64,000 bases of DNA from Seonamhaeicola sp. (GCF_028281565.1 NZ_JANQJQ010000045.1:1-64000), one strand, 5' to 3'; positions 9,150 to 19,098 are shown, numbered from the stretch's first letter. Numbers and translations are program-made. The notes: a model not told the origin generated them from the letters alone.

Positions 9150-12100
9150 TTATTTTTTCAACATCAAAAGAGAAAGTTCATCATTAGAATTTAATAAGAT
9201 TACATGAGGACTACCTTTTATGTCAATGCGCTCAATGGCTTTGACTTCGTTATTAGTCAATATATTGTTTAACGTTAAAGTTTTAAAACTATCGGAGTCC
9301 CTGGTTAAAACATACCCTTTTGAGGCGTCATAGCGAATAGTTTCCACTTCGGAATCATAAACGCCTCCAACCCCAATAACTTCAGGAGTATTGTCGTTAT
9401 TGATATCTAACAGTTCAAAATCTAATGTTGGCGCAAATTGTGCCGCGTTTGGTAATTTGTTAAATTTAAAATGGCCATTGTCATTTAAAATAAGGTATGA
9501 ACTAAAAGTTGCAGCCTGCAAATGCAGTGCGCCTTCAATTTTCTCTTCACCATATACCTCAAAAATATTGGAATTGGCGAACTCTTTATACGTCGCAATT
9601 TTCTCTTTTAAAAAGGGGGTTTGTTCAGAAGAACATTCCTTACCTCTTGTAGGGAATAGTTCTCCCCCATATTCTTTACTCAAAGCAATATCATAGCTTT
9701 CATTTGTATCAAAATTGTTGGCATATATATGTAAAGGAGATGCCTCTGTTGGGTGAAATTTGTTGTTTTCACCAAAGTTGCCAACAAGATAATCTTCATC
9801 GCCATCACCATCAAAATCTGAAGCTTTAATGCTTTGAAACCATCCTGTTTTGCTATTGTTGGATGACATGGTTTCTTCAGTGTAAATTCCATTGTCATTA
9901 TTAAAGAACATAACAGGCATCCATTCACCTGCCAGGATTAGATCTTTGTCGCCATCCGAGTCGTAATCCGAAAAAATGGCATCGTTAATCAATCCGGTAA
10001 ATTTGGCTTCCTTAGCACGTTCATCAATAACATTGACAAAATTACCATTTCTGTTTTCCAATAAATAAGAAGGGGGTATTTGCGGATATTTGCCCGGGAT
10101 AACACGCCCTCCTACAAATAGGTCATTATCGCCGTCACCATCAAAATCATCTACCGCAATGGCTTTGGTAACCGTTAACATTTTAGGTAATTTTCCCTTA
10201 GAAAAATTCCCTTTTCCATCGTTAATGTATAACCGGTCTTGAAGTAATATACTATTTTCCGGTTGACTATAATTGCCGGATGCAATATAAAGGTCAAGAT
10301 CCTTGTCGTTATCCGCATCAAAAAACAGAGCATTATTATCATTATACTTTCTGTCTTTCAGAAAAGCGGATTGACTGGTTTTAGTAAAACTTCCGTCCCT
10401 GTTTTGTACATATAATTCCGCCGGGTGACCGGAAGTATTGCCAATAAAAATATCTTGTAAACCATCATTGTTAACATCTGCTACAGTTAAAGGGTTATCA
10501 ATAGTTGATTGTTTTTGAGGCAACAGTAATTGTAATTTGTAATCATCAAAATCAACAGCCTCATGTTTATAACTAATACCCAGCTCTGAGGCTTTTACGT
10601 TTTTAAAAATTGATGACTTTCCGGTTTTAGTTGCTTTTGGATTCTTAGCTCCCGAATACGATATTTTCAGAGTTTTATTGGCTTTTATGTTTTTGAAAAC
10701 CTGAACTTTATTGTCACTCCAAATAACTTTTAAGCTATCAATTGTTTCAAAGTCCCCCAAGCCAAAGATCAACCTGTAATCCACCGAAGATTGGTACCCT
10801 CTTGTTGGATAAACCTCTTTTAGCTGCTTAAGGTCATCGGCAAATATTTCAACCTTAGTTCCTATGGCCTTTATATTTTTTTCAGGACCTTTCAAGGCTA
10901 CTGATAGGAAGTTGCCGTTAGTATTATTTCTGTAAATCGAAGCCATATCAGATTGATTATTCAAAACCAAATCCAAATCACCATCATTATCCAAATCGGC
11001 ATAAGCTGCACCATTTGAGTTAACCTTGGCATTAAAGCCAAAGTCATTGGAAACATTCTTAAAAGTATAATCGGTGTTATTTAAGAACATATAATTGGCA
11101 AGTTTAGTTGAGGGCATCATGCCAATTGCTTCATCCAGGCTCACCTTTTTTTTGTTAACAATATTTTCCCGCATCTTATTTCTAAAATCCTGATTAGATA
11201 AATCATGCTCAATACCGTTTGTTACAAACAGGTCGTTATAACCGTCATTATTAAAATCGGCAACTAAGGGAGCCCAACTCCAGTCAGTTTTAGCGATCCC
11301 GGAAAATTGACTTATCTCACTATACAGTCCCTGATCATTGTTGAGTTGTAGCATGTTAGACATATACTGATAGTGGTAGCCTTCAGCGACCATATAATTG
11401 AAATCTTCAGTACTCATGGTGGCCATATTTTCTTTACTTCGCTTTCTGTCTGCAGCCAACATATCAAGAACTACCAGATCCGGGAGTAGGTCGTTATTTA
11501 TGTCTGCAAAGTCCGATCCCATACTGTTGGTGGGGATATGCTTAAAACGCGTTAATATTTCGTCGGTAAAAGTGCCATTTTTATTATTGATATATAGAAG
11601 ATCAGGCTCCCAGAAATCGTTTGCTACATAAATATCCGGCCAGGAATCATTATTAAAATCACCAATAGAGGCACTTAATCCCCAGGCTTTGTTGGCCACA
11701 CCTGCATTACGGGTAATATTAAAAAAGCGACCATTTTCATTTCTGAGCAAAAGATCGGATCCTTTCAAGGTTAACTGTTTAATTTTTTGAGATGTAACGG
11801 CGTTACTGTTATTAAAATCTTCTCTGTGATTTACCAAATACATGTCTAAATCACCATCCTTATCAAAATCAAAAAAGTATCCCTGAACCGAAAAATCACT
11901 TAAGTTAAGACGGTATTTAGCTCCTTCTTCTTTGAATGTGTTGTTTTTCTGATTGATATAAAGCTTATTTCGTCTTAGGAGGTGATCTTTAAGAGCTCCC
12001 GATTTGCAAACGTAAATATCCAGCCAGCCATCATTATTTATATCAACCATTGAAACTCCTGTAGACCATCCGGTATCATCTTTCACCCCTGCAGTTTCTG

Positions 12101-12431
12101 TAATATCTTCAAAAACAAAATCTCCTTTATTTAAATACAGTTTATTAGAATTCTGATTTGAAGTAAAGTAAATATCTTCAAGGCCATCATTATTAATATC
12201 GCCAATGGCAACGCCTCCTCCGTTATATATGTAGGTATAGTTTAAGAAATTAAAATACAAATCTTCCTTAACCGTATTTTTAAAAGTCACGTTGGAATGG
12301 CTTTCCGGTATAAGCGTAAATGGGGTATTTTTTCCATCGTCATAAACGTTTTTATTGCTTTTTTCAGTGCAACTTGAACCTATGATGAGTAAAAAAAACA
12401 ATAATGCGTTAATAAATGTTTTTAAAGTCAT
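9150..12431 (-). CDS. FG-GAP/VCBS repeat lipoprotein with ASPIC/UnbV domain
   Basis: A 1093-aa predicted outer-membrane lipoprotein (lipobox LIIGSSC near residues 15-21). It has about 13 calcium-binding D-x-N-x-D-G-x-x-D motifs, for example DINNDGLED, DFNNDGYND and DFDGDGDND, typical of FG-GAP/VCBS beta-propellers, arranged as two propeller halves. Between them is an ASPIC/UnbV domain (about 500-590) with VEIF, LKEVYPTRGYQSS and LIFGLGD. This is the CRTAC1-like architecture often found in Bacteroidota beside SusC/SusD transporters, but no such pair is adjacent here. Its ligand is unknown. It converges with lspA with a gap of only 3 bases and is divergent from the next gene. Confidence 0.85.
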   Translation of the reverse strand: MTLKTFINALLFFLLIIGSSCTEKSNKNVYDDGKNTPFTLIPESHSNVTFKNTVKEDLYFNFLNYTYIYNGGGVAIGDINNDGLEDIYFTSNQNSNKLYLNKGDFVFEDITETAGVKDDTGWSTGVSMVDINNDGWLDIYVCKSGALKDHLLRRNKLYINQKNNTFKEEGAKYRLNLSDFSVQGYFFDFDKDGDLDMYLVNHREDFNNSNAVTSQKIKQLTLKGSDLLLRNENGRFFNITRNAGVANKAWGLSASIGDFNNDSWPDIYVANDFWEPDLLYINNKNGTFTDEILTRFKHIPTNSMGSDFADINNDLLPDLVVLDMLAADRKRSKENMATMSTEDFNYMVAEGYHYQYMSNMLQLNNDQGLYSEISQFSGIAKTDWSWAPLVADFNNDGYNDLFVTNGIEHDLSNQDFRNKMRENIVNKKKVSLDEAIGMMPSTKLANYMFLNNTDYTFKNVSNDFGFNAKVNSNGAAYADLDNDGDLDLVLNNQSDMASIYRNNTNGNFLSVALKGPEKNIKAIGTKVEIFADDLKQLKEVYPTRGYQSSVDYRLIFGLGDFETIDSLKVIWSDNKVQVFKNIKANKTLKISYSGAKNPKATKTGKSSIFKNVKASELGISYKHEAVDFDDYKLQLLLPQKQSTIDNPLTVADVNNDGLQDIFIGNTSGHPAELYVQNRDGSFTKTSQSAFLKDRKYNDNNALFFDADNDKDLDLYIASGNYSQPENSILLQDRLYINDGKGNFSKGKLPKMLTVTKAIAVDDFDGDGDNDLFVGGRVIPGKYPQIPPSYLLENRNGNFVNVIDERAKEAKFTGLINDAIFSDYDSDGDKDLILAGEWMPVMFFNNDNGIYTEETMSSNNSKTGWFQSIKASDFDGDGDEDYLVGNFGENNKFHPTEASPLHIYANNFDTNESYDIALSKEYGGELFPTRGKECSSEQTPFLKEKIATYKEFANSNIFEVYGEEKIEGALHLQAATFSSYLILNDNGHFKFNKLPNAAQFAPTLDFELLDINNDNTPEVIGVGGVYDSEVETIRYDASKGYVLTRDSDSFKTLTLNNILTNNEVKAIERIDIKGSPHVILLNSNDELSLLMLKK

Positions 12432-12604
12432 GCCTTTTGATAAAATTGGTACTTTTCGTTCTTAAATAAAGATGGAGACAATATACTAAATAATTAAGGT
12501 TGATACTTTTAATTTCTACTTAAAAGCCTGTTTATAACTAGTAAGTATTTTTCTACCTAAAGTGTATTGGCTATATTTAGCTTCTCAATCCAAATAATCC
12601 ATTG

Positions 12605-14494
12605 ATGCCATTTAAAATTCTTCTCTCGGTTTTAGTTCTATCATTTTTTAGTTTCAATAAGCTTTATACCCAAAATACGTTTGACATTGTTTTCCCGCAA
12701 AGCAATAGAAACCAGGTTTGCCAGCAATGCACTAATATATTCAGGCAAAAGCCTAAAGAAGTTAAATTTTCTATTGAAAGAGAGCAGTCTAATTTATACT
12801 TCAGAATAAATGATAAAAAATGGTTCAATCTGCTGTTCAAAAATTCCGGTGACGGTATTGCTATTGACGTAGTACTAAAAACCAGGTACGATTGTGAAGA
12901 GACGGCAGACCGTACTCAAATAAAAGGCTTGTTGCTTAAGCCGGTTTACGGACCCAAATTGAGAAATATGCTAAAACCGGTTGGAGATAATATATATAGA
13001 GTCCATGTTGGAAGATTGCCCGATACTTTTTTGAATGACGAATTGGAATACAACATCCTGTTTTTAAGTAATAAGAATATGTGCAGGTACCAGGTAATCT
13101 ATAACCTGGAATCTTATCCCTGGGAATTGCTGGATATGGGGATGTATTTAGATTCGTTAACCTATAATACCAAGCAAATAAGACCGAGCTCTAATGAAGG
13201 CTATATTCTTAAAAACAAAACCTTAAAGTTTACTATTCCTTTTGAAAAAAATAAATCAGAGTATTCACAGGAAGATATCAAGCCTATTTATGATTCATTA
13301 CACTTAACGGATTTTAATATAAAAAGCATAAAGATCAAAGCGTATGCATCGGTTGAAGGCAGTTTGGAACGCAATGTGGAATTACAGGAACAACGCGCCG
13401 GTACCATTGCTGAAGCATTACAAGCCTTTCAAAAGCCAACGATTAAAACGGAGATTTCCTCGTCCGAAAACTGGGTAGAGTTTTTAAACGATATTGAAGA
13501 CACCAAGTATAGCCATTTAGGGGGGCTTAATAAAAATGATATCAAGGCGAAATTAGTGGGAGCACTTTCAAAAGAGATGGAACCTATTTTAAAGCATCAC
13601 AGAAAAGCGCTTTTGGAATTGGGTTTGGAAAAGAAGGACAAGTATAAAGGGATGTCTGCCAATGAACTGCTTTTAAAGTTTAATGATGCTATAAGCAAAG
13701 AGGAATTAGATGTTGCTAATGAGATTCAGAATTCCATTTTTGAAAAACTAAAAGGGAAAGAAATATCCCCGGATTTTCTCAGAAAGATGAACATTCCCAG
13801 GCAGGTAAAATTTGCTAAAATATTTAATAAGAATGCTGCTTTTAGGTATATGCTAAATGTCAGGCAGGCTTTGATTGTTTATAACGAACTGCAGGAACTT
13901 GAAAAGATAGTACCCAAAAATGGTGAGGTTAAATACAATATCACTGCTATAAAGATCAGGCTGTGGCGATTTAAAGCCATCGAAGTCAATGAAACCAAGC
14001 TCAAAAACCAGATTTACGGATTGAAGCATTACGGTATTGATGCCTCACTTATTTCAAGGATGATGGTAAATTTCCACATCATTAAAGCCGAAAATTTAAT
14101 GCGAAAACGGGACTATTCGGGGAAAGATGCATCGGTGTCTTATATCAACAAGAATTATAATAAATTCTCATTGTCTGACTATGACTATTTAAGTTTAGCA
14201 CAATTCTTCAGCTATTATGCCAATACGGATATGGCCGTTACGCTTTTAGAAGAAAAAGCCAAAAGCATTGCTATAGATGAAGACCTACTGTTCTATTATT
14301 TAAACCTCACACTAATTAATGACGATCTCACATACCAAACCGATTACAGAACCATCATGTTAAACGCCATTAACATTAACAAAGCACGCTATTGCAAATT
14401 GTTTAATGCAGTTGAAAAAGGCGGGGTGACGTTCCAGTTGTTGGAAAATGAGTATTTAAAGGAAACTTATTGTGAGAATTGTGAGGAGCATTAG
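12605..14494 (+). CDS. Unrecognised exported protein with a central OmpA-like segment
   Basis: About 629 aa with an N-terminal signal peptide ending near LYTQ. I do not recognise the full protein. Residues about 205-275 look like an OmpA-type peptidoglycan-binding fold: TIPFEKNKSEY, then IKIKAYASVEG, then an N-x(2)-LQ-x(2)-RA-like helix (NVELQEQRAGTIAEAL). After it comes a long helical region suggestive of TPR-like pairs. Cysteines cluster at the mature N-terminus (CQQC) and the C-terminus (CENC), so a disulphide link is possible. A TTG lies just before the ATG chosen here. It converges with the cyclo-ligase gene. An envelope structural or motility role is only a guess. Confidence 0.75.
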   Translation: MPFKILLSVLVLSFFSFNKLYTQNTFDIVFPQSNRNQVCQQCTNIFRQKPKEVKFSIEREQSNLYFRINDKKWFNLLFKNSGDGIAIDVVLKTRYDCEETADRTQIKGLLLKPVYGPKLRNMLKPVGDNIYRVHVGRLPDTFLNDELEYNILFLSNKNMCRYQVIYNLESYPWELLDMGMYLDSLTYNTKQIRPSSNEGYILKNKTLKFTIPFEKNKSEYSQEDIKPIYDSLHLTDFNIKSIKIKAYASVEGSLERNVELQEQRAGTIAEALQAFQKPTIKTEISSSENWVEFLNDIEDTKYSHLGGLNKNDIKAKLVGALSKEMEPILKHHRKALLELGLEKKDKYKGMSANELLLKFNDAISKEELDVANEIQNSIFEKLKGKEISPDFLRKMNIPRQVKFAKIFNKNAAFRYMLNVRQALIVYNELQELEKIVPKNGEVKYNITAIKIRLWRFKAIEVNETKLKNQIYGLKHYGIDASLISRMMVNFHIIKAENLMRKRDYSGKDASVSYINKNYNKFSLSDYDYLSLAQFFSYYANTDMAVTLLEEKAKSIAIDEDLLFYYLNLTLINDDLTYQTDYRTIMLNAININKARYCKLFNAVEKGGVTFQLLENEYLKETYCENCEEH

Positions 14495-14501
14495 AAATGG
14501 A

Positions 14502-15065
14502 TTAAAATCTGTAAACTTCCTCCGGTGTCACACAAAAATCCAGCTTTATATCGCTCTCAAAAACATTGGTGATTTGTTCTTCAGCCTCAAAAAAGGATAC
14601 CCCTATTTTAATGGTTTCCGGTTTACAGTTAGCTAAGAATCTATCATAAAACCCTTTGCCATAGCCCACTCTGTTACCCTGTTTATCAAACGCTAAAAGC
14701 GGAATAAACACCACATCAATTTTATCGCTTGAAATTTCAATACCGTCAACCGGCTCAGGTATGTTGTAATGGTTCTTTTTGATTTTGGTGCTGTCGGTCA
14801 ACAAAAAATGAGTCATGGTGCCGGTTTTAAAATCACTTTTAGAGACCAGGATATTTTTGTCTTTCCCGGAGAGTATGCTTAAAATATATTCGGTATTCAC
14901 CTCTTTTTGTTCTTCTATAGCTAAAAAAATATGATAAAACGAATGGTCCCAAACAGGTAGTTTGATAAGCTGATTGGCAATTGCAATACTCAGCGTATCT
15001 ATGTCGCCTAAAGACAGGTCGTTGCGCAGGGCTTTATATTTTTTTCTTAGCTCAGCTTTTGTCAT
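14502..15065 (-). CDS. 5-formyltetrahydrofolate cyclo-ligase
   Basis: ATP-dependent conversion of 5-formyl-THF to 5,10-methenyl-THF, a folate salvage step in the cytoplasm. At 187 aa it is the usual length. The family signature NRVGYGKGFYDR near residues 130-141 supplies the ATP/Mg-binding loop, and an N-terminal basic region of the form KAELRKKYKALR is also typical. It lies downstream of the rimK/deacylase pair on the same strand, separated by a 33-bp palindromic repeat that may uncouple their transcription. Sometimes called ygfA, fau or fthC. Confidence 0.93.
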   Translation of the reverse strand: MTKAELRKKYKALRNDLSLGDIDTLSIAIANQLIKLPVWDHSFYHIFLAIEEQKEVNTEYILSILSGKDKNILVSKSDFKTGTMTHFLLTDSTKIKKNHYNIPEPVDGIEISSDKIDVVFIPLLAFDKQGNRVGYGKGFYDRFLANCKPETIKIGVSFFEAEEQITNVFESDIKLDFCVTPEEVYRF

Positions 15066-15080
15066 AGGTAGCTTATAATT

Positions 15081-15113
15081 AGACCTGACAGGTTTTAAAA
15101 ACCTGGCAGGTCT
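15081..15113. repeat. 33-bp palindromic repeat, copy 1
   Basis: The left arm AGACCTGACAGGTTTT faces AAAACCTGGCAGGTCT around a single central base, with one mismatch. It has the same sequence family as the copies at 40321 and 42717, in the opposite orientation judged by the central base. It fills the gap between the cyclo-ligase gene and the deacylase gene, both on the minus strand. Confidence 0.9.
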
Positions 15114-15116
15114 GTA

Positions 15117-16097
15117 CTATTTGTCTTTGTCATTTAATTTGGTGCTAATATGAAACAGCGCATCACCCTGATATACAATTGGCGCTTCATTGACATTGAT
15201 GATATGCCCGGAATTAGGCGATTTCACAAAGTAATTAAGCTTTCCGTATGGATCGGTGATATTACCTAAAAGATCCCCTTTTTGAACTTTAGAATTCAGT
15301 TTTACAGCAGGTTTAAACATACCGGAATACTTGGCTCGGATCCATTTGCTTTCCCTTATAAAAACACAAGCCTTTTTTGGTGTTGACGCCTTAAATTTAG
15401 AGTTAAGCATGCCCAGGTGTTTCAACACGCGTTTGGCGCCATTTACTCCCGAATTGGTGACGCCGTCATCAATATGAAACGATTTGCCACCTTCAAAAAG
15501 CAACAACGGTTTATTGAGCTTATAGCACGTGTTTCTGAAAGACTTATTAAGGTTTTTTGAGTATAGCACGAAAGGTGCCCCAAATATTTTTGCCAGTTGT
15601 TTTAATTCAATATCGCCTTCAACAATACGAACCTGAGGAGCGTTAAATCTACGTGAACCACCCGTGTGAAAATCCATGATATAATCTACATGAGGCAATA
15701 TGTCATGGATCAATTTATAAGCAACTCTACTGGCTAAAGAGCCTTTTGGGCTTCCCGGGAAGACACGGTTAAGGTCTCTGCCATCCGGAAATTCTCTGCT
15801 AAGATTGATAAACCCGAAAATATTAATAACCGGCATGCAAATAATGGTGCCGCGTTTGGGTTTATTAATCTCTTTGGCGATAAGTTGGCGTACAATTTCC
15901 ACGCCGTTAACTTCATCTCCGTGAATACCTGCTGTAAACAACACGGTTGGGCCTGTTTTTTTGGAGCGTTCTATAATCACAGGTACATTAACAGGTGTTG
16001 AGGTATGCAGGTTAGCAACATCAAAGTTCACTTCTTTGCTTTCTCCGGGAGCAATAGTTTCATTAAGAATGGTTAAGACCTTTTTTTCAGTAGCCAT
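15117..16097 (-). CDS. Succinylglutamate desuccinylase/aspartoacylase-family zinc deacylase, RimK-linked
   Basis: A 326-aa M14-like zinc hydrolase. GIHGDEVNG (near residue 57-65) gives the H-x-x-E zinc ligands, DFHTGG near residue 142 gives the third ligand, and RDLNRVFPG is the substrate-binding block. The C-terminal region (about 245-326) resembles the beta-rich lid domain of AstE/ASPA-type enzymes. It lies 26 bases downstream of rimK on the same strand, so the pair is probably an operon. The likely substrate is an N-acylated or glutamyl-type conjugate, possibly the product of the neighbouring ATP-grasp ligase. That link is inference from context. Confidence 0.85.
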   Translation of the reverse strand: MATEKKVLTILNETIAPGESKEVNFDVANLHTSTPVNVPVIIERSKKTGPTVLFTAGIHGDEVNGVEIVRQLIAKEINKPKRGTIICMPVINIFGFINLSREFPDGRDLNRVFPGSPKGSLASRVAYKLIHDILPHVDYIMDFHTGGSRRFNAPQVRIVEGDIELKQLAKIFGAPFVLYSKNLNKSFRNTCYKLNKPLLLFEGGKSFHIDDGVTNSGVNGAKRVLKHLGMLNSKFKASTPKKACVFIRESKWIRAKYSGMFKPAVKLNSKVQKGDLLGNITDPYGKLNYFVKSPNSGHIINVNEAPIVYQGDALFHISTKLNDKDK

Positions 16098-16123
16098 ATA
16101 TCTGTTTCTATCCGTTTTCAGAC

Positions 16124-16999
16124 TTAACGCCTGTTTCTTTCAATGTAAGTAATAATGCTTCTGGCAATATTTTTCCCGGTGGCTTTTTCAATACCTTCCA
16201 AACCGGGTGTGGAATTAACTTCTAAAAGCAACGGTCCACGAGAGGATTGCAGCATATCCACCCCACATACCGGCAGCTTTAAAGCCCTGGAGGCTTTCAT
16301 GGCCACCTTTATTTCAGCTTCACTAAGCCTTACTATTTCTGCGCTACCACCTCTATGCAGGTTTGAACGAAACTCACCTTCCCGTCCCTGGCGTTTCATA
16401 GCGCCAACCACATGGCCATCAACTACCAGAGCTCTCAGGTCGGCTCCTTTTGCTTCGGCTATATACTCTTGTACCAATGCTCTTGCTTGTAACCCGTTAA
16501 AAGCTTCCAGAACTGATTCGGCAGCATTGCGGGTTTCAGCCAAAACAACTCCCAAGCCTTGCGTGCCTTCCAACAGTTTGATGATCACCGGGGTGCCTCC
16601 AACATGAGACAGTACTTTTTCAATATCGCGTGAGTAATTAGTGAATACTGTTTTGGGCATGCCTATGCCAGCCTTAGAGAGTCGTTGGAAGCTGCGTAGT
16701 TTATCTCTGGAACGTATTATAGAATCAGATGTTACCGATGTAAAGACATTCATCATTTCAAACTGTCGCACTACAGCGCATCCAAAAAATGTAACCGAAG
16801 CTCCGATTCTTGGAATGATGGCATCCACATAATCTAAATAACGATCTTTATAGTAAATGGTGGGTTTTTCTTTCTCAATAATAAGATCACACTTAAGAGG
16901 ATCTATGACCTCCATATCATGGCCTCTGTTTTCGCCCTCTTCAACAAGTCGTGCCGTAGAATATAGATTGGCGTTTCTGGAAAGAATAACGATGTTCAT
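16124..16999 (-). CDS. rimK: RimK-family ATP-grasp ligase (ribosomal protein S6-glutamate ligase type)
   Basis: A 291-aa ATP-grasp enzyme. [18 protein letters not shown] (about 135-152) is the nucleotide-binding loop, FRSNLHRGG is the RimK signature, and [13 protein letters not shown] holds the Mg-binding E and N. RimK adds glutamate residues to the C-terminus of ribosomal protein S6 in E. coli; relatives ligate other amino acids, so the exact acceptor is not certain. It is the first gene of a pair with the zinc deacylase. The upstream gap of about 260 bases has a degenerate tandem repeat and a short hairpin repeat, and a promoter for this gene must lie there. Confidence 0.9.
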   Translation of the reverse strand: MNIVILSRNANLYSTARLVEEGENRGHDMEVIDPLKCDLIIEKEKPTIYYKDRYLDYVDAIIPRIGASVTFFGCAVVRQFEMMNVFTSVTSDSIIRSRDKLRSFQRLSKAGIGMPKTVFTNYSRDIEKVLSHVGGTPVIIKLLEGTQGLGVVLAETRNAAESVLEAFNGLQARALVQEYIAEAKGADLRALVVDGHVVGAMKRQGREGEFRSNLHRGGSAEIVRLSEAEIKVAMKASRALKLPVCGVDMLQSSRGPLLLEVNSTPGLEGIEKATGKNIARSIITYIERNRR

Positions 17000-17000
17000 A

Positions 17001-17043
17001 GAAGTACTTAAAGTGTCTTAAGTTATAAGTGCCTAAAGTTCTT
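17001..17043. repeat. Degenerate short tandem repeat upstream of rimK
   Basis: Several variants of an ACTTAAAGTG / CTTAAGTT / CTAAAGTT unit follow one another right before the rimK start codon. The units are imperfect and self-complementary (CTTAAG). Confidence 0.45.
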
Positions 17044-17160
17044 TGGTTGTTATTAACATGAATAAACTATTCGAAAATAAATATACTAAACTTTAAATAC
17101 TTATAACTTTAAATTGAAAAGAATTCCTCGACGCTCTGCGTCGGGGTTTCCGTTGAAATT

Positions 17161-17190
17161 GTCATTCCCGTGAAAATGGGAATCTCTATG
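17161..17190. repeat. Short hairpin repeat of the GTCATTCC...GGAATCTC type
   Basis: ATTCCC and GGGAAT (17164-17183) flank a GTGAAAAT loop within a GTCATTCC...GGAATCTC frame. Related elements lie at 19071, 22857 and 47914. It sits in the rimK/uvrC divergent gap, with a CGACGC/GCGTCG hairpin just upstream (about 17129-17144). Confidence 0.6.
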
Positions 17191-17245
17191 AATCATGCCA
17201 ATGACTTTCAGGTTAAAATAGTTTTTCTTTTTGGTCAAATCCTAA

Positions 17246-17253
17246 TACCTTTG
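17246..17253 (+). promoter_or_regulatory. Candidate -7 promoter element for uvrC
   Basis: TACCTTTG matches the Bacteroidota sigma-A -7 consensus TAnnTTTG exactly. It ends only 5 bases before the uvrC ATG, so the transcript would be leaderless or nearly so. No clear TTG -33 element is at the expected spacing. Confidence 0.5.
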
Positions 17254-17258
17254 ATATA

Positions 17259-19052
17259 ATGAGTGGAACGCCCTTAGATATTCAACTTAAAACCTTGCCA
17301 AACGCTCCCGGTGTGTATCAGTATTTTGATGCTGACGGAACCATTATTTATGTGGGGAAGGCCAAAAACTTAAAGAAACGGGTTAGCTCTTATTTTACCA
17401 AAACACATGATTACGGTAAAACAAGAGTATTGGTTAAAAAGATTGCCGATATTAAGCATATTGTGGTTGAAACCGAAACGGATGCCCTGTTGCTTGAGAA
17501 TAACCTGATCAAGAAGCACCAACCACGGTATAATGTGATGTTGAAAGACGATAAGTCATATCCGTGGATCTGCATAAAAAAAGAACGCTTTCCCAGAGTG
17601 TTTTCAACCCGAAGGGTTTTTAAAGGCGGAGGTGAGTACTTTGGGCCTTATACCAGTGTAAAAACAGTTTCAACACTGTTAGATCTGATAAAAGGCCTGT
17701 ATCCACTACGCACTTGCAACTATCATTTATCCGATGAGAAAATTAAAGCGGGTAAATACAAAGTTTGTTTGGAATATCACTTAGGCAATTGCAAAGGTGC
17801 CTGTGAAGGTAAAGAGACTGAAGCCGAATACAATGAAAATATAAAGGCCATCAGGCAAATCTTAAAAGGGAATTTTAAAGATTCTTTGCAGCAATTCAAA
17901 AGACAGATGAAGCAATTTGCCGAGTCGATGCAGTTTGAGGATGCCCAAAGAATTAAAGAAAAGATAGAAGTCCTCGAGAATTATCAGGCACGTTCTACTA
18001 TTGTAAACCCAAAGATCAGCAATGTAGATGTCTTCTCTATTATGAGTGATGAAACCTATGGCTATGTGAATTTTTTGCAGTTGTCTTATGGGTCCATTAT
18101 CAGGTCGCATACCTTGGAAATAAAAAAGAAATTAGACGAAACCGATAAACAATTACTGGAATTAGCCATTACCGAGATCAGGCAGCGCTTCCACTCCAAT
18201 TCCAAAGAAATTTATGTGCCGTTTGAGGTGAATTTGGGTGAAAATATAAAAGTGACCATACCAAAACTGGGAGATAAAAAACACATATTAGATTTATCGC
18301 TCCGCAATGCGAAATATTATAGAATGGAGCGTTTCAAACAGGACAAAATTGTAGACCCTGACAGGCATGCCAACAGAATTATGGCACAAATGAAAGCCGA
18401 TTTACGTCTGTCTGAAGAACCAAGGCATATTGAATGTTTTGATAATTCAAACATTCAGGGAACCAATCCGGTAGCAGCCTGTGTGGTTTTTAAGAACGGA
18501 AAACCCAGTAAAAAGGATTACCGTCATTTCAATATAAAAACGGTGGAAGGGCCGGATGATTTTGCCTCCATGGAAGAAGTTGTGCTTAGAAGGTATAAAA
18601 GATTACTTGATGAGGCGCAACCTTTACCACATTTAATCATCATAGATGGGGGGAAGGGGCAATTATCATCGGCTTTAAAAAGCCTGGATGTTTTAGGGTT
18701 AAGAGGAAAAATAGCCATTATAGGCATAGCCAAACGTTTAGAGGAGTTGTATTACCCGAATGATCCAATTCCCCTATATTTAGATAAAAAAAGCGAAACG
18801 TTGAAGATCATTCAACAGTTGCGTAACGAAGCACATCGCTTTGGGATTGAACATCACAGAAATAAACGCAGTAAAAGCGCGTTAAATACTGAATTGGAAA
18901 CCATACCCGGCATTGGAGAAAAAACGGTAGTAGAGCTGTTAAAACATTTTAAGTCAGCAAAACGGGTAGCCAATGCCAAGTTGGATGAATTAGAAACAGT
19001 AATTGGGGTTTCAAGGGCCGAAAAGGTCTATAATTATTATCATGGGAAGTGA
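17259..19052 (+). CDS. uvrC: UvrABC excinuclease subunit C
   Basis: Nucleotide excision repair nuclease that makes the 3' and 5' incisions around UvrB-bound lesions. At 597 aa it is standard length. Order: GIY-YIG domain (PGVYQYF near residue 17, IIYVGKAKNLKKRV), a Cys-rich stretch with CNYH and CLEYHLGNCKGAC, the UVR/UvrB-binding motif (about 205-240, FEDAQRIKEKIEVL), the RNase H-like nuclease domain (IECFDNSNIQGT, IIDGGKGQL), and C-terminal helix-hairpin-helix motifs (TIPGIGEKTVVELL). It is a monocistronic-looking gene between two gaps. Confidence 0.97.
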   Translation: MSGTPLDIQLKTLPNAPGVYQYFDADGTIIYVGKAKNLKKRVSSYFTKTHDYGKTRVLVKKIADIKHIVVETETDALLLENNLIKKHQPRYNVMLKDDKSYPWICIKKERFPRVFSTRRVFKGGGEYFGPYTSVKTVSTLLDLIKGLYPLRTCNYHLSDEKIKAGKYKVCLEYHLGNCKGACEGKETEAEYNENIKAIRQILKGNFKDSLQQFKRQMKQFAESMQFEDAQRIKEKIEVLENYQARSTIVNPKISNVDVFSIMSDETYGYVNFLQLSYGSIIRSHTLEIKKKLDETDKQLLELAITEIRQRFHSNSKEIYVPFEVNLGENIKVTIPKLGDKKHILDLSLRNAKYYRMERFKQDKIVDPDRHANRIMAQMKADLRLSEEPRHIECFDNSNIQGTNPVAACVVFKNGKPSKKDYRHFNIKTVEGPDDFASMEEVVLRRYKRLLDEAQPLPHLIIIDGGKGQLSSALKSLDVLGLRGKIAIIGIAKRLEELYYPNDPIPLYLDKKSETLKIIQQLRNEAHRFGIEHHRNKRSKSALNTELETIPGIGEKTVVELLKHFKSAKRVANAKLDELETVIGVSRAEKVYNYYHGK

Positions 19053-19070
19053 TAACTTAAACATATACTT

Positions 19071-19098
19071 GTCATTTCAACGAAAGGAGAAATCTCAT
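19071..19098. repeat. Short hairpin repeat of the GTCATTTC...GAAATCTC type
   Basis: GTCATTTC and GAAATCTC surround an AACGAAAGGA core. It shares its frame with the element at 17161 and lies just after uvrC. Confidence 0.5.

Noticed and set aside
16155..16607. Open frame of 150 codons on the plus strand
   Set aside because: It is antisense to rimK, which has full motif support; the peptide is low-complexity and lacks any recognisable domain.
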